A stretch of 64,000 nucleotides of DNA from Rhodopirellula baltica SH 1 (lineage in GTDB: Bacteria > Planctomycetota > Planctomycetia > Pirellulales > Pirellulaceae): assembly GCF_000196115.1 (NCBI RefSeq), contig NC_005027.1:4402001-4466000 (forward strand), written 5' to 3'. Position numbers and translations under genes: made by a program. The notes under the pieces are model-generated. The model made no database searches. It saw only the letters and a list, made by a program, of their open reading frames with translations, and was not told the DNA's origin. Shown piece after piece: positions 55,584 to 64,000 of this stretch. Positions within the stretch are counted from its first letter, which is position 1. Every line of letters starts with the position of its first letter.

Positions 55584-55937
55584 CTTGCTCGTCCCTGATC
55601 GATTTCAAATGGATTCGCCGCGTCCACAGTGACTGCCACCTTCCATGGCAGCAAACCAGTCAACCGTGTCGACCGCCAAGTAGAGGCGAGTCCTTGCTGG
55701 GAAGTATCGTCCTCGCGGCGCGATGCAATTGAGACCATCGCCATAGAAACCCCAGCCCGAATCACCGGAAAATCCGGCACAGCGTTAAACTTTGCGGGTT
55801 AGGGGATTGATCCGGCGATCCACGAGGCGTCGGCCGATCGGCCTGAGATCTTGAGCGCAAACGAAAAAAAGCCGGCTCATCGCATTTCTGCGGTGAACCG
55901 GCCTCTTGGATCTCACGAAATCTTCGTTCGGGGCAGC
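55584..55937. promoter_or_regulatory. Intergenic region between porin genes
   Basis: A 354-base gap holding the terminator of the upstream porin (55864-55902) and the leader of the downstream one. No further gene is seen. Confidence 0.5.
55864..55902 (-). terminator. Intrinsic terminator of porin paralog 2
   Basis: On the - strand a stem of GCCGGTTCACCGCA with GAAA loop and TGCGATGAGCCGGC (two mismatches) is followed by TTTTTTT. It starts 36 bases after the porin stop. Confidence 0.88.
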
Positions 55938-57290
55938 TTAGAACGTGAAGATCGTATCGAAACCGAAGGTGGTTTGATCGTCGTCATCATTTTCCAAGAT
56001 TCCGGTCGTGTCGCCATCAACCCAGTCCCAGCGAACTTCGGGACGAATCAAGACGTTGGCGTGAGGACGGTAGTTGATACCAGTCGTCAGAGCGTAGACG
56101 TCGCTTCCGGTGTTGTTGCCATCATCGAAGACGCCTTCGTTTTGGTACCACTCGAAGCGGCCACCCAAGGACAAGCAATCGTTGACGCTGTAAACCAAGT
56201 ACTGGTTGATACCGAACGTGTCACGTGCGGTGGCACCAGTTTCGTCTTCGGTGTCCAGCAAGTCGGACTGGATGATGTACTGCAAGTTGTCACTGACAGC
56301 GTAGTCAGCAACGATCGAGTGCATGTAGCCCTGCTCAACTCCACCAGCGTTGTCTTCGCCGAAGCGACCGATGGTGGTTGCGTAAGTCAGAGTCAGGTCG
56401 TCGGTCAAACCGGCCGAGAACCCGCCCAGGAAGTTGTCGCCATTGTCTTCGAATCCGCTGTCCCAGCCCATGGTGTATCCACCAAAGACGCTCAGGTCAT
56501 CCGAGACGTTGTACGTTGCCAATGCACCGGTGTGGGTGAATGGCTCGCTGTTGTACATCGTGTAGGCGTGGCTGTAGAAGAAGTTATCCGGAGCGGCAAC
56601 GACTTCCCAACCGATGATCGTGAAGAAGTGACCCACTTTGACCGACAGGTCGCCGTAGCCCATTTCTGTGTACAGCTGAGGAATGGCGTGACCGTAGTCG
56701 CCACCGTTGTCCCAGTCGTTGTCCCAGTGACCGTTGTTGATCCCGAACGCTTGCGTGTCAGGTCCGTCGGTACCGTAGACGTAATCGATACGTCCACCGA
56801 TGTCGAAGCCACACGAAGTGTCGATGGCTTTTTCAGCGTACAACCATGCTTGGTGCAGCTGAACGTTGTCGGGACGGCTGTTGAACAAAGGCAACGCCTT
56901 CGTGTGGTAGCCGATCGACGCCCATCCACCGACTTCGATGCCACAAACATCGCCGAACAGCGTGTAAGGGTCATCCAAGCAGCAGTCGCCCAAACCGGGC
57001 AAGCAGCTTCCGAGGCCACCGCCGCAGAGCGAATCACAACCGCTGTCGCAACCTGCGTTGCAGCCACAGTCGCCCAAGCAGCCGACGGTTTCGCAACCGC
57101 AAGTCACTTCGTTCTCGCAACCGGTGTCGCAGCCGCCAACAGGCTCACAACCACACACGGGCTCACCACAATCGCAAAGCGACGAGGTGCAAGAGACCAA
57201 TCCAATATCATTTGCTGAAGCGCCGGTCAGGTTCGTGGCGTTAACGCCGCATGCAACCGCTGCGATCAGAGCTAGTTTACTAAGCTTCAT
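55938..57290 (-). CDS. Cysteine-rich outer membrane porin (BBP2-like), paralog 2
   Basis: A 450-residue paralog of the protein at 54240. The signal peptide (LSKLALIAAVACGVNATNLTGASA) is followed by an even longer Cys/Gly-rich segment near residues 30-110 with over 20 cysteines in CxC and CxxxC spacings. The barrel part then aligns closely with paralog 1 (VGHFFTIIGWEVVAAPDNFFYSHAYTMYN, in parts). ATG 57290 is set by GGAG upstream and the signal peptide; a 45-codon upstream extension is not believed. The long 5' leader suggests post-transcriptional control, which is inference. Confidence 0.88.
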   Translation of the reverse strand: MKLSKLALIAAVACGVNATNLTGASANDIGLVSCTSSLCDCGEPVCGCEPVGGCDTGCENEVTCGCETVGCLGDCGCNAGCDSGCDSLCGGGLGSCLPGLGDCCLDDPYTLFGDVCGIEVGGWASIGYHTKALPLFNSRPDNVQLHQAWLYAEKAIDTSCGFDIGGRIDYVYGTDGPDTQAFGINNGHWDNDWDNGGDYGHAIPQLYTEMGYGDLSVKVGHFFTIIGWEVVAAPDNFFYSHAYTMYNSEPFTHTGALATYNVSDDLSVFGGYTMGWDSGFEDNGDNFLGGFSAGLTDDLTLTYATTIGRFGEDNAGGVEQGYMHSIVADYAVSDNLQYIIQSDLLDTEDETGATARDTFGINQYLVYSVNDCLSLGGRFEWYQNEGVFDDGNNTGSDVYALTTGINYRPHANVLIRPEVRWDWVDGDTTGILENDDDDQTTFGFDTIFTF

Positions 57291-57857
57291 TGCTTTCTCC
57301 GTTGATATCCCAATCCAATTGGGTCGTTTCGTGTCACCAAGATTCAAAATGGATGCTGTTAGAACGGGAAGCTGTGCCCCCAAAATGTGGGGAGGGCCGA
57401 TCTCTCGCTCACAACGATGAAACAAACGCAGTCCATCGCTTTTTCAACGCACACGCTGCCTGCCGCCGATGGCACATCGAAACTTCCAGGCAATCGCTTC
57501 GGAATTCGAATCAATCACCTCGAAAGATTTCGAGTGAGTTGAAAGCAATCCATCATGTCGTCGGGAGAATTCATCGGTGGGTTTGCGAGATCTGTCCTCA
57601 ACCGGTGCTCAAAACGACTTAGAAACCGCCCGCGGGGTGCGCAACGCGCCTGTTAATCCTCATCTGCGGGTCGCTCCCAACGTTCCGTCTGGGCAAACTT
57701 TGACGCTTCCCGACCCGAACACGCCCCGCATCTGAAAATCCTGCTTTCAATAAAACGTTCCACCCGCTATCCTGCGGGGCTTCTCCCTGAAATCAGGGAT
57801 TTTGACCGTCTCAAATCACATTCATGACAATCACCGCGAGCGGTGGCGGAGAATCAG
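57291..57857. promoter_or_regulatory. Divergent intergenic region, porin 2 and rpmB
   Basis: A 567-base gap. Near 57784-57799 there is a TCCCTGA/TCAGGGA palindrome followed by TTTT, 55 bases before the rpmB start, which could act in rpmB leader control. A TATCCT at about 57769 could be a -10 box. No gene is seen. Confidence 0.35.
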
Positions 57858-58130
57858 ATGGCACGACAGTGCGAAGCGTGCGGCAAAAAAGTCCAAATGG
57901 GCAACCGTATCGAAACCCGGGGTAAAGCGAAGTACTTGGGCGGTGTCGGTACCAAGATCACCGGCTGTACCCGCCGTAAATTTGTCCCCAACCTGCAAAA
58001 AGTTCACGTGACATTGCCAAACGGCACCAACAAATCGATGCGAGTTTGCACGCAGTGCATCCGCAGTGGTGTCGTTCGCAAAACGGTGAAAACAAAACCG
58101 TTTGACGTCAGCGGCAGCAAAAAGTCCTGA
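57858..58130 (+). CDS. rpmB: 50S ribosomal protein L28
   Basis: A 90-residue ribosomal protein. It begins ARQCEACGKKVQMGN and ends with CTQCIRSGVV, so it has four cysteines in two CxxC pairs and is the zinc-binding (C+) form. ATG 57858 with GGAG upstream is the start; GTG 57843 opens the frame earlier. Its stop shares a base with the gatC ATG, so the two are translationally coupled. Confidence 0.95.
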   Translation: MARQCEACGKKVQMGNRIETRGKAKYLGGVGTKITGCTRRKFVPNLQKVHVTLPNGTNKSMRVCTQCIRSGVVRKTVKTKPFDVSGSKKS

Positions 58131-58453
58131 TGTCCAGTTCCGGCAGTAGCAACGGCGGCTCGGTCGACATCCAAAAATTGGCTCGACTGGCTCGCCTTCA
58201 GCTTACGGAGCAGGAGCAAACCGATTTCGGTCCGCAAATCACGGACATTCTCGGTTTCGTCGAACAATTGTCCGAACTCGACACTTCCGGTGTCGAGCCG
58301 ATGACGAGTGCGCTCGACGTCGAGAATCGATTCCGCGACGACGTTCCTGACCAAAGCCTGTCAGCCGAAGTGGCGACACGCACGGCGCCCGCCTCTCAAG
58401 ATGGCACGTTTCTGGTGCCGCCGGTCCTGGGAAACACTTCTTCCAAGAAGTGA
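58130..58453 (+). CDS. gatC: Asp-tRNA(Asn)/Glu-tRNA(Gln) amidotransferase subunit C
   Basis: A 107-residue small subunit of the GatCAB transamidase, which makes Gln-tRNA-Gln and/or Asn-tRNA-Asn. Marks: VDIQKLARLARLQLTEQEQTDFGPQITDILGFVEQLSELDTSGVEPMT (in parts) and FRDDVPDQSL. The length is usual. gatA and gatB are not downstream; the next 230 bases hold no gene. Confidence 0.93.
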   Translation: MSSSGSSNGGSVDIQKLARLARLQLTEQEQTDFGPQITDILGFVEQLSELDTSGVEPMTSALDVENRFRDDVPDQSLSAEVATRTAPASQDGTFLVPPVLGNTSSKK

Positions 58454-58686
58454 AGCATCACGAGCAACGTTTGCGGGAAGGATTCATTTCCAGGAATCCC
58501 GCGAACTTCGGGCCGGAAGCATCGCTGCGAACTTGGCGGACAATCGATAAATCGCTACGGCTATAAATGCCACTCATGCGTGAATGATGCATATGGATTG
58601 GACAAAAACCCAGGCTGCTTGATCACGCAAGCGAAGCGACACCTAGATTTCATTCGGGAACGACGAAGGCACCAGACGCGAATCTT

Positions 58687-60144
58687 TTATAGATCGACGA
58701 CCGTATCGCTCGCCGAATCGTCCTGATGCTTCCGCAACTGCTCCATCGCCGCCAAAGTAGCGTCGCAATACGATGAGACGGCTGTTCCCCAGGCCTGTTC
58801 TTTCGTCGCCTGGCGAGCTTGCTGCAAAAGCTGGTCGACGTTTTGCCAGTCCAACATCCAATTTCGCTCTTCGGAAGTCTGACGAAGCTGAGTGATCACA
58901 TCGTCCATTCGAAGCAAGAACGCTTCATGCGAATTGGCTTTAAAACGGCGGTAAGGCCCGGTCCCCAAAGCGGTTTCCCCGCTTCCGATATCGAGCGATT
59001 CACCCGAATCCCAGGCATCACCAGCCAAGGCCGGATCGCTCGAACCACCCTGCCCTGCCCCGGACTGACCGGGCATCCCGGGGTTCGATGACGCACCTGC
59101 CGAATTCCGGTCCCGCACGCGACGCGTTTTCAGCGGTCGCCTGCGTTCATTCGGCTTGAAGACTCCACTCGCCCAAACCGCGGCCGAAATTGACCCCAGG
59201 ATGAACGCAACGATTGCCGAGCCCACAAACCGCGGGCTGACCAGAGCGGCCGCCAAACCAAAACCGACTGCTCCCGTCCAACAAAATGCGGTGGTTCCAA
59301 TGAGCGCCCGAGAGGAAACCTCATCCGCTCCCAGAGAACGGGCTTTCCGCGGCGCACCGTCATTCTGAGTCAGATGCTCATCATCGACTTCAACCACGAT
59401 CAACGTGATATTGTCCGGACCGCCCCGTAAATTGGCCAGGTCGATCATCACCCGTGCCGCTTTATCGACATCGAGCGAATCCAGCAGAACTGCGAGCTCG
59501 TCGTCTTCGATTTGCCCAGTCAGCCCATCACTGCAAACCATGAAGCGGTCGCCAACTTCAAGGTCAAACGGCCCCTCCAGATCCACCAACACTTCTGGCG
59601 AAGGCCCTAGCGACCGAGTGATCACGTTTTTGGGAATTGACTTACTGAAGACACTGTCGCTGTGAACTTTGCCGCTGGCTTGCATTTCCCAAACCAGCGA
59701 GTGATCAAACGTCAATTGCTCAAGCACGCCCTGCCGAAGTCGATAAACTCGCGAATCTCCGACGTGTGCCACATAGGCGGCACCATTGACCAGAACCAGC
59801 GAACTGGCGGTCGTCCCCATGTTCAGGAACTCGGGATTGCTCTGTCCGCGCTCGTAAATCGCGGCATTGGCCAGATGCACGGCCTCGGAAATCGCGTGCT
59901 CAGGAGCCTCTTCCCGCGATTGATAGTAGTGCATCGAAATGCGTTCACTGGCAATCTGCGACGCCAACTCACCGGCCGCGTGGGCTCCCATTCCGTCGGC
60001 GACAACGAACAGGTGGCCGCGTTGGTTCAGACGTTCGGCGGACTCAGCGATTAAAACCGCCGATGAATCTTGATTGTTCGCACGTCGCATCCCGACATGG
60101 GTCTGCTCAGCGAACTTCACTCCGGGGCGCCATGAACCTGACAA
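58687..60144 (-). CDS. PP2C-type protein phosphatase with membrane anchor
   Basis: A 485-residue protein. The phosphatase domain near 10-255 has GMRRANNQDS, LFVVADGMGAHAAGE, AYVAHVGDSRVYRLR, MVCSDGLTG and GGPDNITLIVV, with the metal-binding Asp residues. Two hydrophobic spans lie near 280-330 (TTAFCWTGAVGFGLAAALVS, GSAIVAFILGSISAAVWA). A Gly/Ser-rich linker and a helical tail follow (RLMDDVITQLRQTSEERNWMLDWQNVDQL, in parts). It would counter the Ser/Thr kinases. TTG 60144 opens the frame; GTG 60120, giving MKFAEQTHVG, is an equally good start. Confidence 0.9.
   Translation of the reverse strand: MSGSWRPGVKFAEQTHVGMRRANNQDSSAVLIAESAERLNQRGHLFVVADGMGAHAAGELASQIASERISMHYYQSREEAPEHAISEAVHLANAAIYERGQSNPEFLNMGTTASSLVLVNGAAYVAHVGDSRVYRLRQGVLEQLTFDHSLVWEMQASGKVHSDSVFSKSIPKNVITRSLGPSPEVLVDLEGPFDLEVGDRFMVCSDGLTGQIEDDELAVLLDSLDVDKAARVMIDLANLRGGPDNITLIVVEVDDEHLTQNDGAPRKARSLGADEVSSRALIGTTAFCWTGAVGFGLAAALVSPRFVGSAIVAFILGSISAAVWASGVFKPNERRRPLKTRRVRDRNSAGASSNPGMPGQSGAGQGGSSDPALAGDAWDSGESLDIGSGETALGTGPYRRFKANSHEAFLLRMDDVITQLRQTSEERNWMLDWQNVDQLLQQARQATKEQAWGTAVSSYCDATLAAMEQLRKHQDDSASDTVVDL
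59048..59060 (-). other. KOPS-like octamer, overlapping pair
   Basis: Two overlapping copies (59048-59055, 59053-59060) on the - strand within the Gly-rich linker of the phosphatase gene, encoding GAGQGG. They point left. GGGAAGGG at 61597-61604 on the same strand fits the looser consensus. Confidence 0.65.
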
Positions 60145-60386
60145 ACGATTTGTGACCGAGAACTTGTGACCGAGAACACATTCAACCGACGAACTTACAC
60201 GCCTCTTACAGACTACTTGGCAAATTGTAAGTCGCCACGTGCGTTGAACCTAGTGTATTGAAGGCTCTGACGCCACGATTTTGATGAGCTTCGCCTTCGA
60301 TTGGGCGTCACGCGGATCGCTGGATCCACAAAACCGACCAAGTAATGAGCTGACACTCGTTTCCCGACCGTTCCGATGCACGCCGC

Positions 60387-61634
60387 TCAGGCAGGGGCGA
60401 TCAACTCCGCAGCCAATCGACACGCGTCCAAGAACTCGTCGACCATCAGGTACTCGTCGACCGTATGAATGGACGCCTGACCACACCCCAATGTGACCGC
60501 TTCGATTCCGTGCAGCATCAACCAATTCGCGTCCAAACCGCCATTGGCGACTTCACACTGTGGAGAGCGCCCCAATTGCGAAATCAATTCCGTTGCCGCC
60601 AGAACTGACGGATGATCCTCCGCTAATCGAAACGCTTCATAATCGACTCGGCTGGTGAATTCAAAGCTGCCTGTTCGGCCCTGAACGTCCTTGACCGACT
60701 GAACCGCATTTTCGATCGCCGTTCGCATCTGAGACACGATTTCGGCCCGAAACTCGGCATCGTGACTGCGAGCCTCCGCCCGTAGCTGTACTTCTGGCGT
60801 GATCACGTTCGTCGCGTCGCCACCCTGAAAAACCCCCACGTTCGCGGTTCCGCGACGCCCGTCCTTTTCAACCAGTCCCAGCCAACCGTTGCGATGCAGA
60901 CTGCTGATCGCTTCGGATGCAATCACAATCGCACTGACGCCTTTCTCGGGAGCCACGCCGGCATGAGCAGCGTGGCCGTGAATGGTCACCTGCACTCGTT
61001 CGCCACCGATCGCTCCATGACGGATTTTATCGAGTGCTCCGCCATCAAAATTGAATGCTCGATCAACATGGCCGACTTTGGACACGTCCAAATGACGAGC
61101 CCCCTCCAACCCGACCTCTTCCTGAATCAGGAATGTGACTGCGGCAGGAGCCAGTTTCAAATCAGGGTTCTTTGCCTGCCGTGATAGTCGCTCGACGATC
61201 GCACTGAGAATCACCGCGCAACCGCTGCGGTCATCGGCACCCAAGCCGGTCGGCCCATCGGCCACGACAATTCGGCCCAATTGGTCATCGTCTCGAAGCT
61301 GTGGATTGCAACCAACACAGATCGGAACCGTATCCATATGAGCGGAAAGCAACGTCCGCGGCAACGAATCGTCGCCTGGCAACGTGACAATCAAATTGCC
61401 CGCGTTGCCATCCAAACGAGTCTTGGTGCCAGCGTCATCGGATTGAATCCAATCCGGATCCACTCCCGCATCCACCAGCATTTTCTCAATCGCGGCCGAA
61501 ATTGCGGCTTCGTCGCCACTCTTACCAGGAATCCGCGTTAGCTCGAGAAAGCGATCCAAGGCAGCGGACTCATCGATCGCAGCCCAAGACATAGCACCCT
61601 TCCCGCCATCATTTATCGCTTCGGACTGGCTCAT
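60387..61634 (-). CDS. M20-family peptidase (PepT-like)
   Basis: About 415 residues, a cytoplasmic zinc peptidase. Marks: FLELTRIPGKSGDE, LLSAHMDTVP (metal His and Asp), GLGADDRSGCAVILSAI (metal Asp), LIQEEVGLEGARHLD (catalytic Glu pair), then the dimerisation domain with VQVTIHGHAAHAGVAPEKGV, and a final GCGQASIHTVDEYL with the last metal His. Substrates are probably small peptides. ATG 61634 overlaps the upstream stop by four bases (ATGA), which sets the start. Confidence 0.92.
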   Translation of the reverse strand: MSQSEAINDGGKGAMSWAAIDESAALDRFLELTRIPGKSGDEAAISAAIEKMLVDAGVDPDWIQSDDAGTKTRLDGNAGNLIVTLPGDDSLPRTLLSAHMDTVPICVGCNPQLRDDDQLGRIVVADGPTGLGADDRSGCAVILSAIVERLSRQAKNPDLKLAPAAVTFLIQEEVGLEGARHLDVSKVGHVDRAFNFDGGALDKIRHGAIGGERVQVTIHGHAAHAGVAPEKGVSAIVIASEAISSLHRNGWLGLVEKDGRRGTANVGVFQGGDATNVITPEVQLRAEARSHDAEFRAEIVSQMRTAIENAVQSVKDVQGRTGSFEFTSRVDYEAFRLAEDHPSVLAATELISQLGRSPQCEVANGGLDANWLMLHGIEAVTLGCGQASIHTVDEYLMVDEFLDACRLAAELIAPA

Positions 61635-61984
61635 CGCGTGCGATTGGCACGGCGAGGCGACTGATCTTCCACACGAATTGGCTGTGCTGCGGTGCCAGTT
61701 TGCGACTGGTTTAAACGTCCCATTGCGAACCACCCAACGGCCAACAGCAATCCGCTGGCGGCAAACGAGGCCAACATTGGAACAACGTGAGCGGGTTCCG
61801 TGGCGTAGTGAGTCAAACCTTCTGTGCTGCCATGCCCTGGGTGAGCCGAAGCGGGAACGGCAAAAACCAAAGCGGCAATCGAGCCAATGAGTGAACGCGA
61901 CAAAATGAACTCACAAGAATCAAGAGAAATGAGAAGAGCCGATTCACCGGCGGATTTCACCTTCGGCGACCAAACCCAATGCAC
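61631..61984 (-). CDS. Small exported membrane protein, His-rich
   Basis: Up to 117 residues. A hydrophobic leader (LIGSIAALVFAVPASA) precedes HPGHGSTEGLTHYATEPAHVVPM, rich in histidine, then a membrane span (LASFAASGLLLAVGWFAMG) and a charged tail. The His cluster after cleavage could bind metal. The frame opens at ATG 61984, but TTG 61903 just before the leader is a likelier start. It is coupled to the M20 peptidase gene. The gene is otherwise unrecognised. Confidence 0.65.
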   Translation of the reverse strand: MHWVWSPKVKSAGESALLISLDSCEFILSRSLIGSIAALVFAVPASAHPGHGSTEGLTHYATEPAHVVPMLASFAASGLLLAVGWFAMGRLNQSQTGTAAQPIRVEDQSPRRANRTR

Positions 61985-62029
61985 CTGCCAACCGATGAGC
62001 GGGATCGTGGAGCCGGATCAGCCGACTGA

Positions 62030-63001
62030 TTATACGCCCTGGTCGAGCTGTTGTTGACGCATCCGTCGACGTTTTCGCTGTTCGTAGGTCACTTCCGCGG
62101 CACAACGCGAACAAGCCACGCCACGTTCGTAATCGGAATGCTGCTTCATTTCCGGGGTCAACGGCCATCCACATCCGTGACACAACTCATACGCCCCAGC
62201 CTGCAATTGGTGATCGACCGCGACACGATTGTCGAACACAAAACATTCGCCCTGCCAACGAGAATCCTCTTCGGGCATCTTTTCCAAATAATTCAGAATC
62301 CCGCCGCGCAGGTGGTACACCTCTTCGAATCCGCGTTCCTTCAGATACGCGGTCGACTTTTCACACCGGATCCCCCCCGTACAAAACATCGCAACTTTGG
62401 GGTGCTTCTGCGGGTCCAAGTTTTCTTCGACAAACTTGGGGAATTCTCGAAAGGATTCCGTATGAGGGTTGATGGCACCCTCGAACGTGCCAATCTCGAT
62501 CTCGTAGTCGTTTCGGGTATCGATCAGCGTGACATCCGGATCATCGACCAAAGCGTTCCAATCCTGGGGCTCGATGTAGGTGCCAACCGATCGCAGCGGA
62601 TCAATGCTCGACACGCCCATCGTTACGATCTCACGCTTCAGCCGAACTTTGGTTTTGCGAAACGGGATCTCTTCGCAGTACGACCATTTGACATCCATTC
62701 CGCGAAAAGGAGTGGCTTGGTCATCAAGCTCCATCGACCGGAGCCAGTCGATAAACGGTTCCATCAACTCTCGAGGTCCCGCGATCGTTCCATTGATGCC
62801 TTCGCCGGCCAGCAACAACGATCCCCGAATGCCATCATCTGACATTCGCTGGCGGAACGGCTCTCGCAGCGATTCAAACTGTGGCAATGGAGTGAAGCAA
62901 TACAGTGCCGCGACGGCCACCGGCAAATCAGCGGCACCAGCCTCGGCAGGCGATTCGGCGGGCAATTCGGCGGGTACGGAAGAAGCGTGTGATTCGGTCA
63001 T
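62030..63001 (-). CDS. trhO: tRNA uridine(34) hydroxylase, rhodanese-like
   Basis: A 323-residue protein of the YceA/TrhO family, which uses oxygen to hydroxylate U34 of some tRNAs. It has an N-terminal domain ([30 protein letters not shown]), then a rhodanese domain ([21 protein letters not shown]) with the active Cys in [21 protein letters not shown], then a Cys-rich end ([12 protein letters not shown] and [17 protein letters not shown]) that may bind zinc. The length is usual. ATG 63001. Confidence 0.94.
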
Positions 63002-63019
63002 GACCGAAAACTTACCAAT

Positions 63020-64000
63020 TCATTTGACCCATTGCAGCCAAGCATCCACGTAGGCAATCGGTGTCATGTTCATCCCCGCCTGAAATGCCTGCGGAAACGG
63101 CTGCCCCGATTGCAGGTTTCGCAACACGGCGTCGAAGCCCCGGCGATTCTGTCTGGACAACAAGGACTCCGCGATCGCGACGGCCATCCGGTCGGCTCGC
63201 TCCGGCGGCAGCTTTCCGTTGAGGAAATCCTTGCCCGACTTCAAGCTCCCCACCGCGGTGACCAACTCGGCCTGCCGTCGCATATTCTCATTTCGATCGC
63301 GTTTGGATTCGCCACCCGATATTGCGGTCCCAAGTCCTTGAGCAAACCATCGGGGCACGCCTTCGCCGCGGCTGACCACAGCCAGACTGGCAACCGGAGC
63401 CACGACCCGCTCGGCGATTTCCTCTTCGCTCGCTCGTTCCGATGCGACGACCGCGACATACGCGCGGATACCGTCGTACTTCCAGTGAGACTGCCATTCG
63501 GCAGGAACGTTCCTACCTTCGACCATTTTCGCAAACTCGCTGTAGTCATACCGCTTCGGCAAAACATAGATCGAAGCTTTGCCATGGAAGAAATCCTCCG
63601 GCGAGCCATCCGCCTGGGGCAGGAACTTACGAGCCTGCTGCAGTGCGGCTTCCGCGGACTCTGCAACCGTTTCGAGCGTTGCCGGCGAAACTTCCCCCCA
63701 AACCGCGAAGTGATCGCTCTGGTGATTTTGCATGCGATTGACATCGGCACCCGCCAACCGGAATTCATCTTCGGCAATTTCCGCACGCCGCTGACTGACC
63801 TCGGAGGAAGCCGCCGCGGACAACCAAGCCTGAGCAGTGACGACCTTCATTGGAGTTTGCACAAGAGCTTCGTCCACTTTGGCACCTTCGCTGATCCACG
63901 TTGAAATCAACTGAATATCACTGTCAGAAAGAGGAGGACGCCCACCGGCAGGCATTCGATCGCCAGCACTCCCGCGAAGTTTCTGAACTAGCAAGCTTGC
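63020..64000 (-). CDS. Planctomycete cytochrome-c-type / DUF protein, C-terminal part
   Basis: The frame is open at the right edge, so the N-terminus is missing; 326 residues are seen. The visible start reads LRGSAGDRMPAGGRPPLSDSDIQLISTWISEGAKVD, the end of a planctomycete cytochrome c domain, whose heme motif would lie outside the window. The next 280 residues look like a peptidase-like helical domain (YVLPKRYDYSEFAKMVEG, GVPRWFAQGLGTAI) without a visible HExxH. It ends 18 bases before trhO, so the two may be cotranscribed. Confidence 0.75.
   Translation of the reverse strand, partial: ASLLVQKLRGSAGDRMPAGGRPPLSDSDIQLISTWISEGAKVDEALVQTPMKVVTAQAWLSAAASSEVSQRRAEIAEDEFRLAGADVNRMQNHQSDHFAVWGEVSPATLETVAESAEAALQQARKFLPQADGSPEDFFHGKASIYVLPKRYDYSEFAKMVEGRNVPAEWQSHWKYDGIRAYVAVVASERASEEEIAERVVAPVASLAVVSRGEGVPRWFAQGLGTAISGGESKRDRNENMRRQAELVTAVGSLKSGKDFLNGKLPPERADRMAVAIAESLLSRQNRRGFDAVLRNLQSGQPFPQAFQAGMNMTPIAYVDAWLQWVK

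Noticed and set aside
55851..57218. 455-codon open frame on the + strand
   Set aside because: Antisense to porin paralog 2. A similar frame opposite paralog 1 (54828-55598) arises from the shared codon pattern and is not evidence for a gene.
57389..57396. GGGGAGGG on the + strand, opposite to the expected polarity
   Set aside because: It fits GGGNAGGG only with N=G, not the GGGCAGGG form used here, and is a single exception.

Overview
The window looks like part of a planctomycete chromosome, most likely Rhodopirellula or a close relative in the Pirellulaceae. The signs are a DUF1559 protein with a zinc-ribbon head, a planctomycete-type cytochrome c fragment, cysteine-rich porins, an FHA-GAF histidine kinase, Ser/Thr kinases with a matching PP2C phosphatase, scattered short operons, and GTG/TTG starts. 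I found no tRNA, rRNA, insertion sequence, prophage or CRISPR array. This assignment is inference from gene content.

Left part (1-35.4 kb, mostly + strand): an ACT protein fragment, ferrochelatase, Dabb protein, 2-Cys peroxiredoxin, YidC carrying a PDZ insert, CAP protein, dienelactone hydrolase, aspS, an APC permease fused to two USP domains, DUF167 protein and PutA, thioesterase, a Tat-exported sugar isomerase-like protein overlapping rsmH, a lipoprotein, the FHA-GAF kinase, a small-protein/aspartic-protease pair, nrnA-ribF, nnrD, a TrkA-type potassium channel, larB, argG, a DUF1559 protein, dtd, a YdjM-like membrane protein and cvpA.

Right part (35.7-64 kb, mostly - strand): accA with a degenerate Ser/Thr kinase, then flhA-flhF-small membrane protein-fliA-glycosyltransferase, a 296-aa unknown, a kinase with a DNRLRE-like outer domain, yhaM-like-queC, a secreted 699-aa protein, purB, two paralogous cysteine-rich porins, rpmB-gatC, a PP2C phosphatase, an M20 peptidase, trhO, and a cytochrome c/DUF protein cut by the right edge.

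The most interesting signal is not a gene. The octamer GGGCAGGG occurs 12 times on the + strand and never on the - strand from the left edge to 33.4 kb. It then occurs 10 times on the - strand and never on the + strand from 34.48 kb onward. It fits the FtsK-orienting KOPS consensus GGGNAGGG of E. coli and points to one spot from both sides. Gene orientation also converges there, between cvpA (+) and accA (-), and that gap holds a 28-bp dif-like sequence (35544-35571). I read the window as spanning the replication terminus and chromosome dimer resolution region.

Intergenic gaps carry several families of short hairpin repeats (5.9-6.4, 12.5-13.1, 28.2-28.4 kb), and a three-copy direct repeat fills 49.36-50.40 kb.
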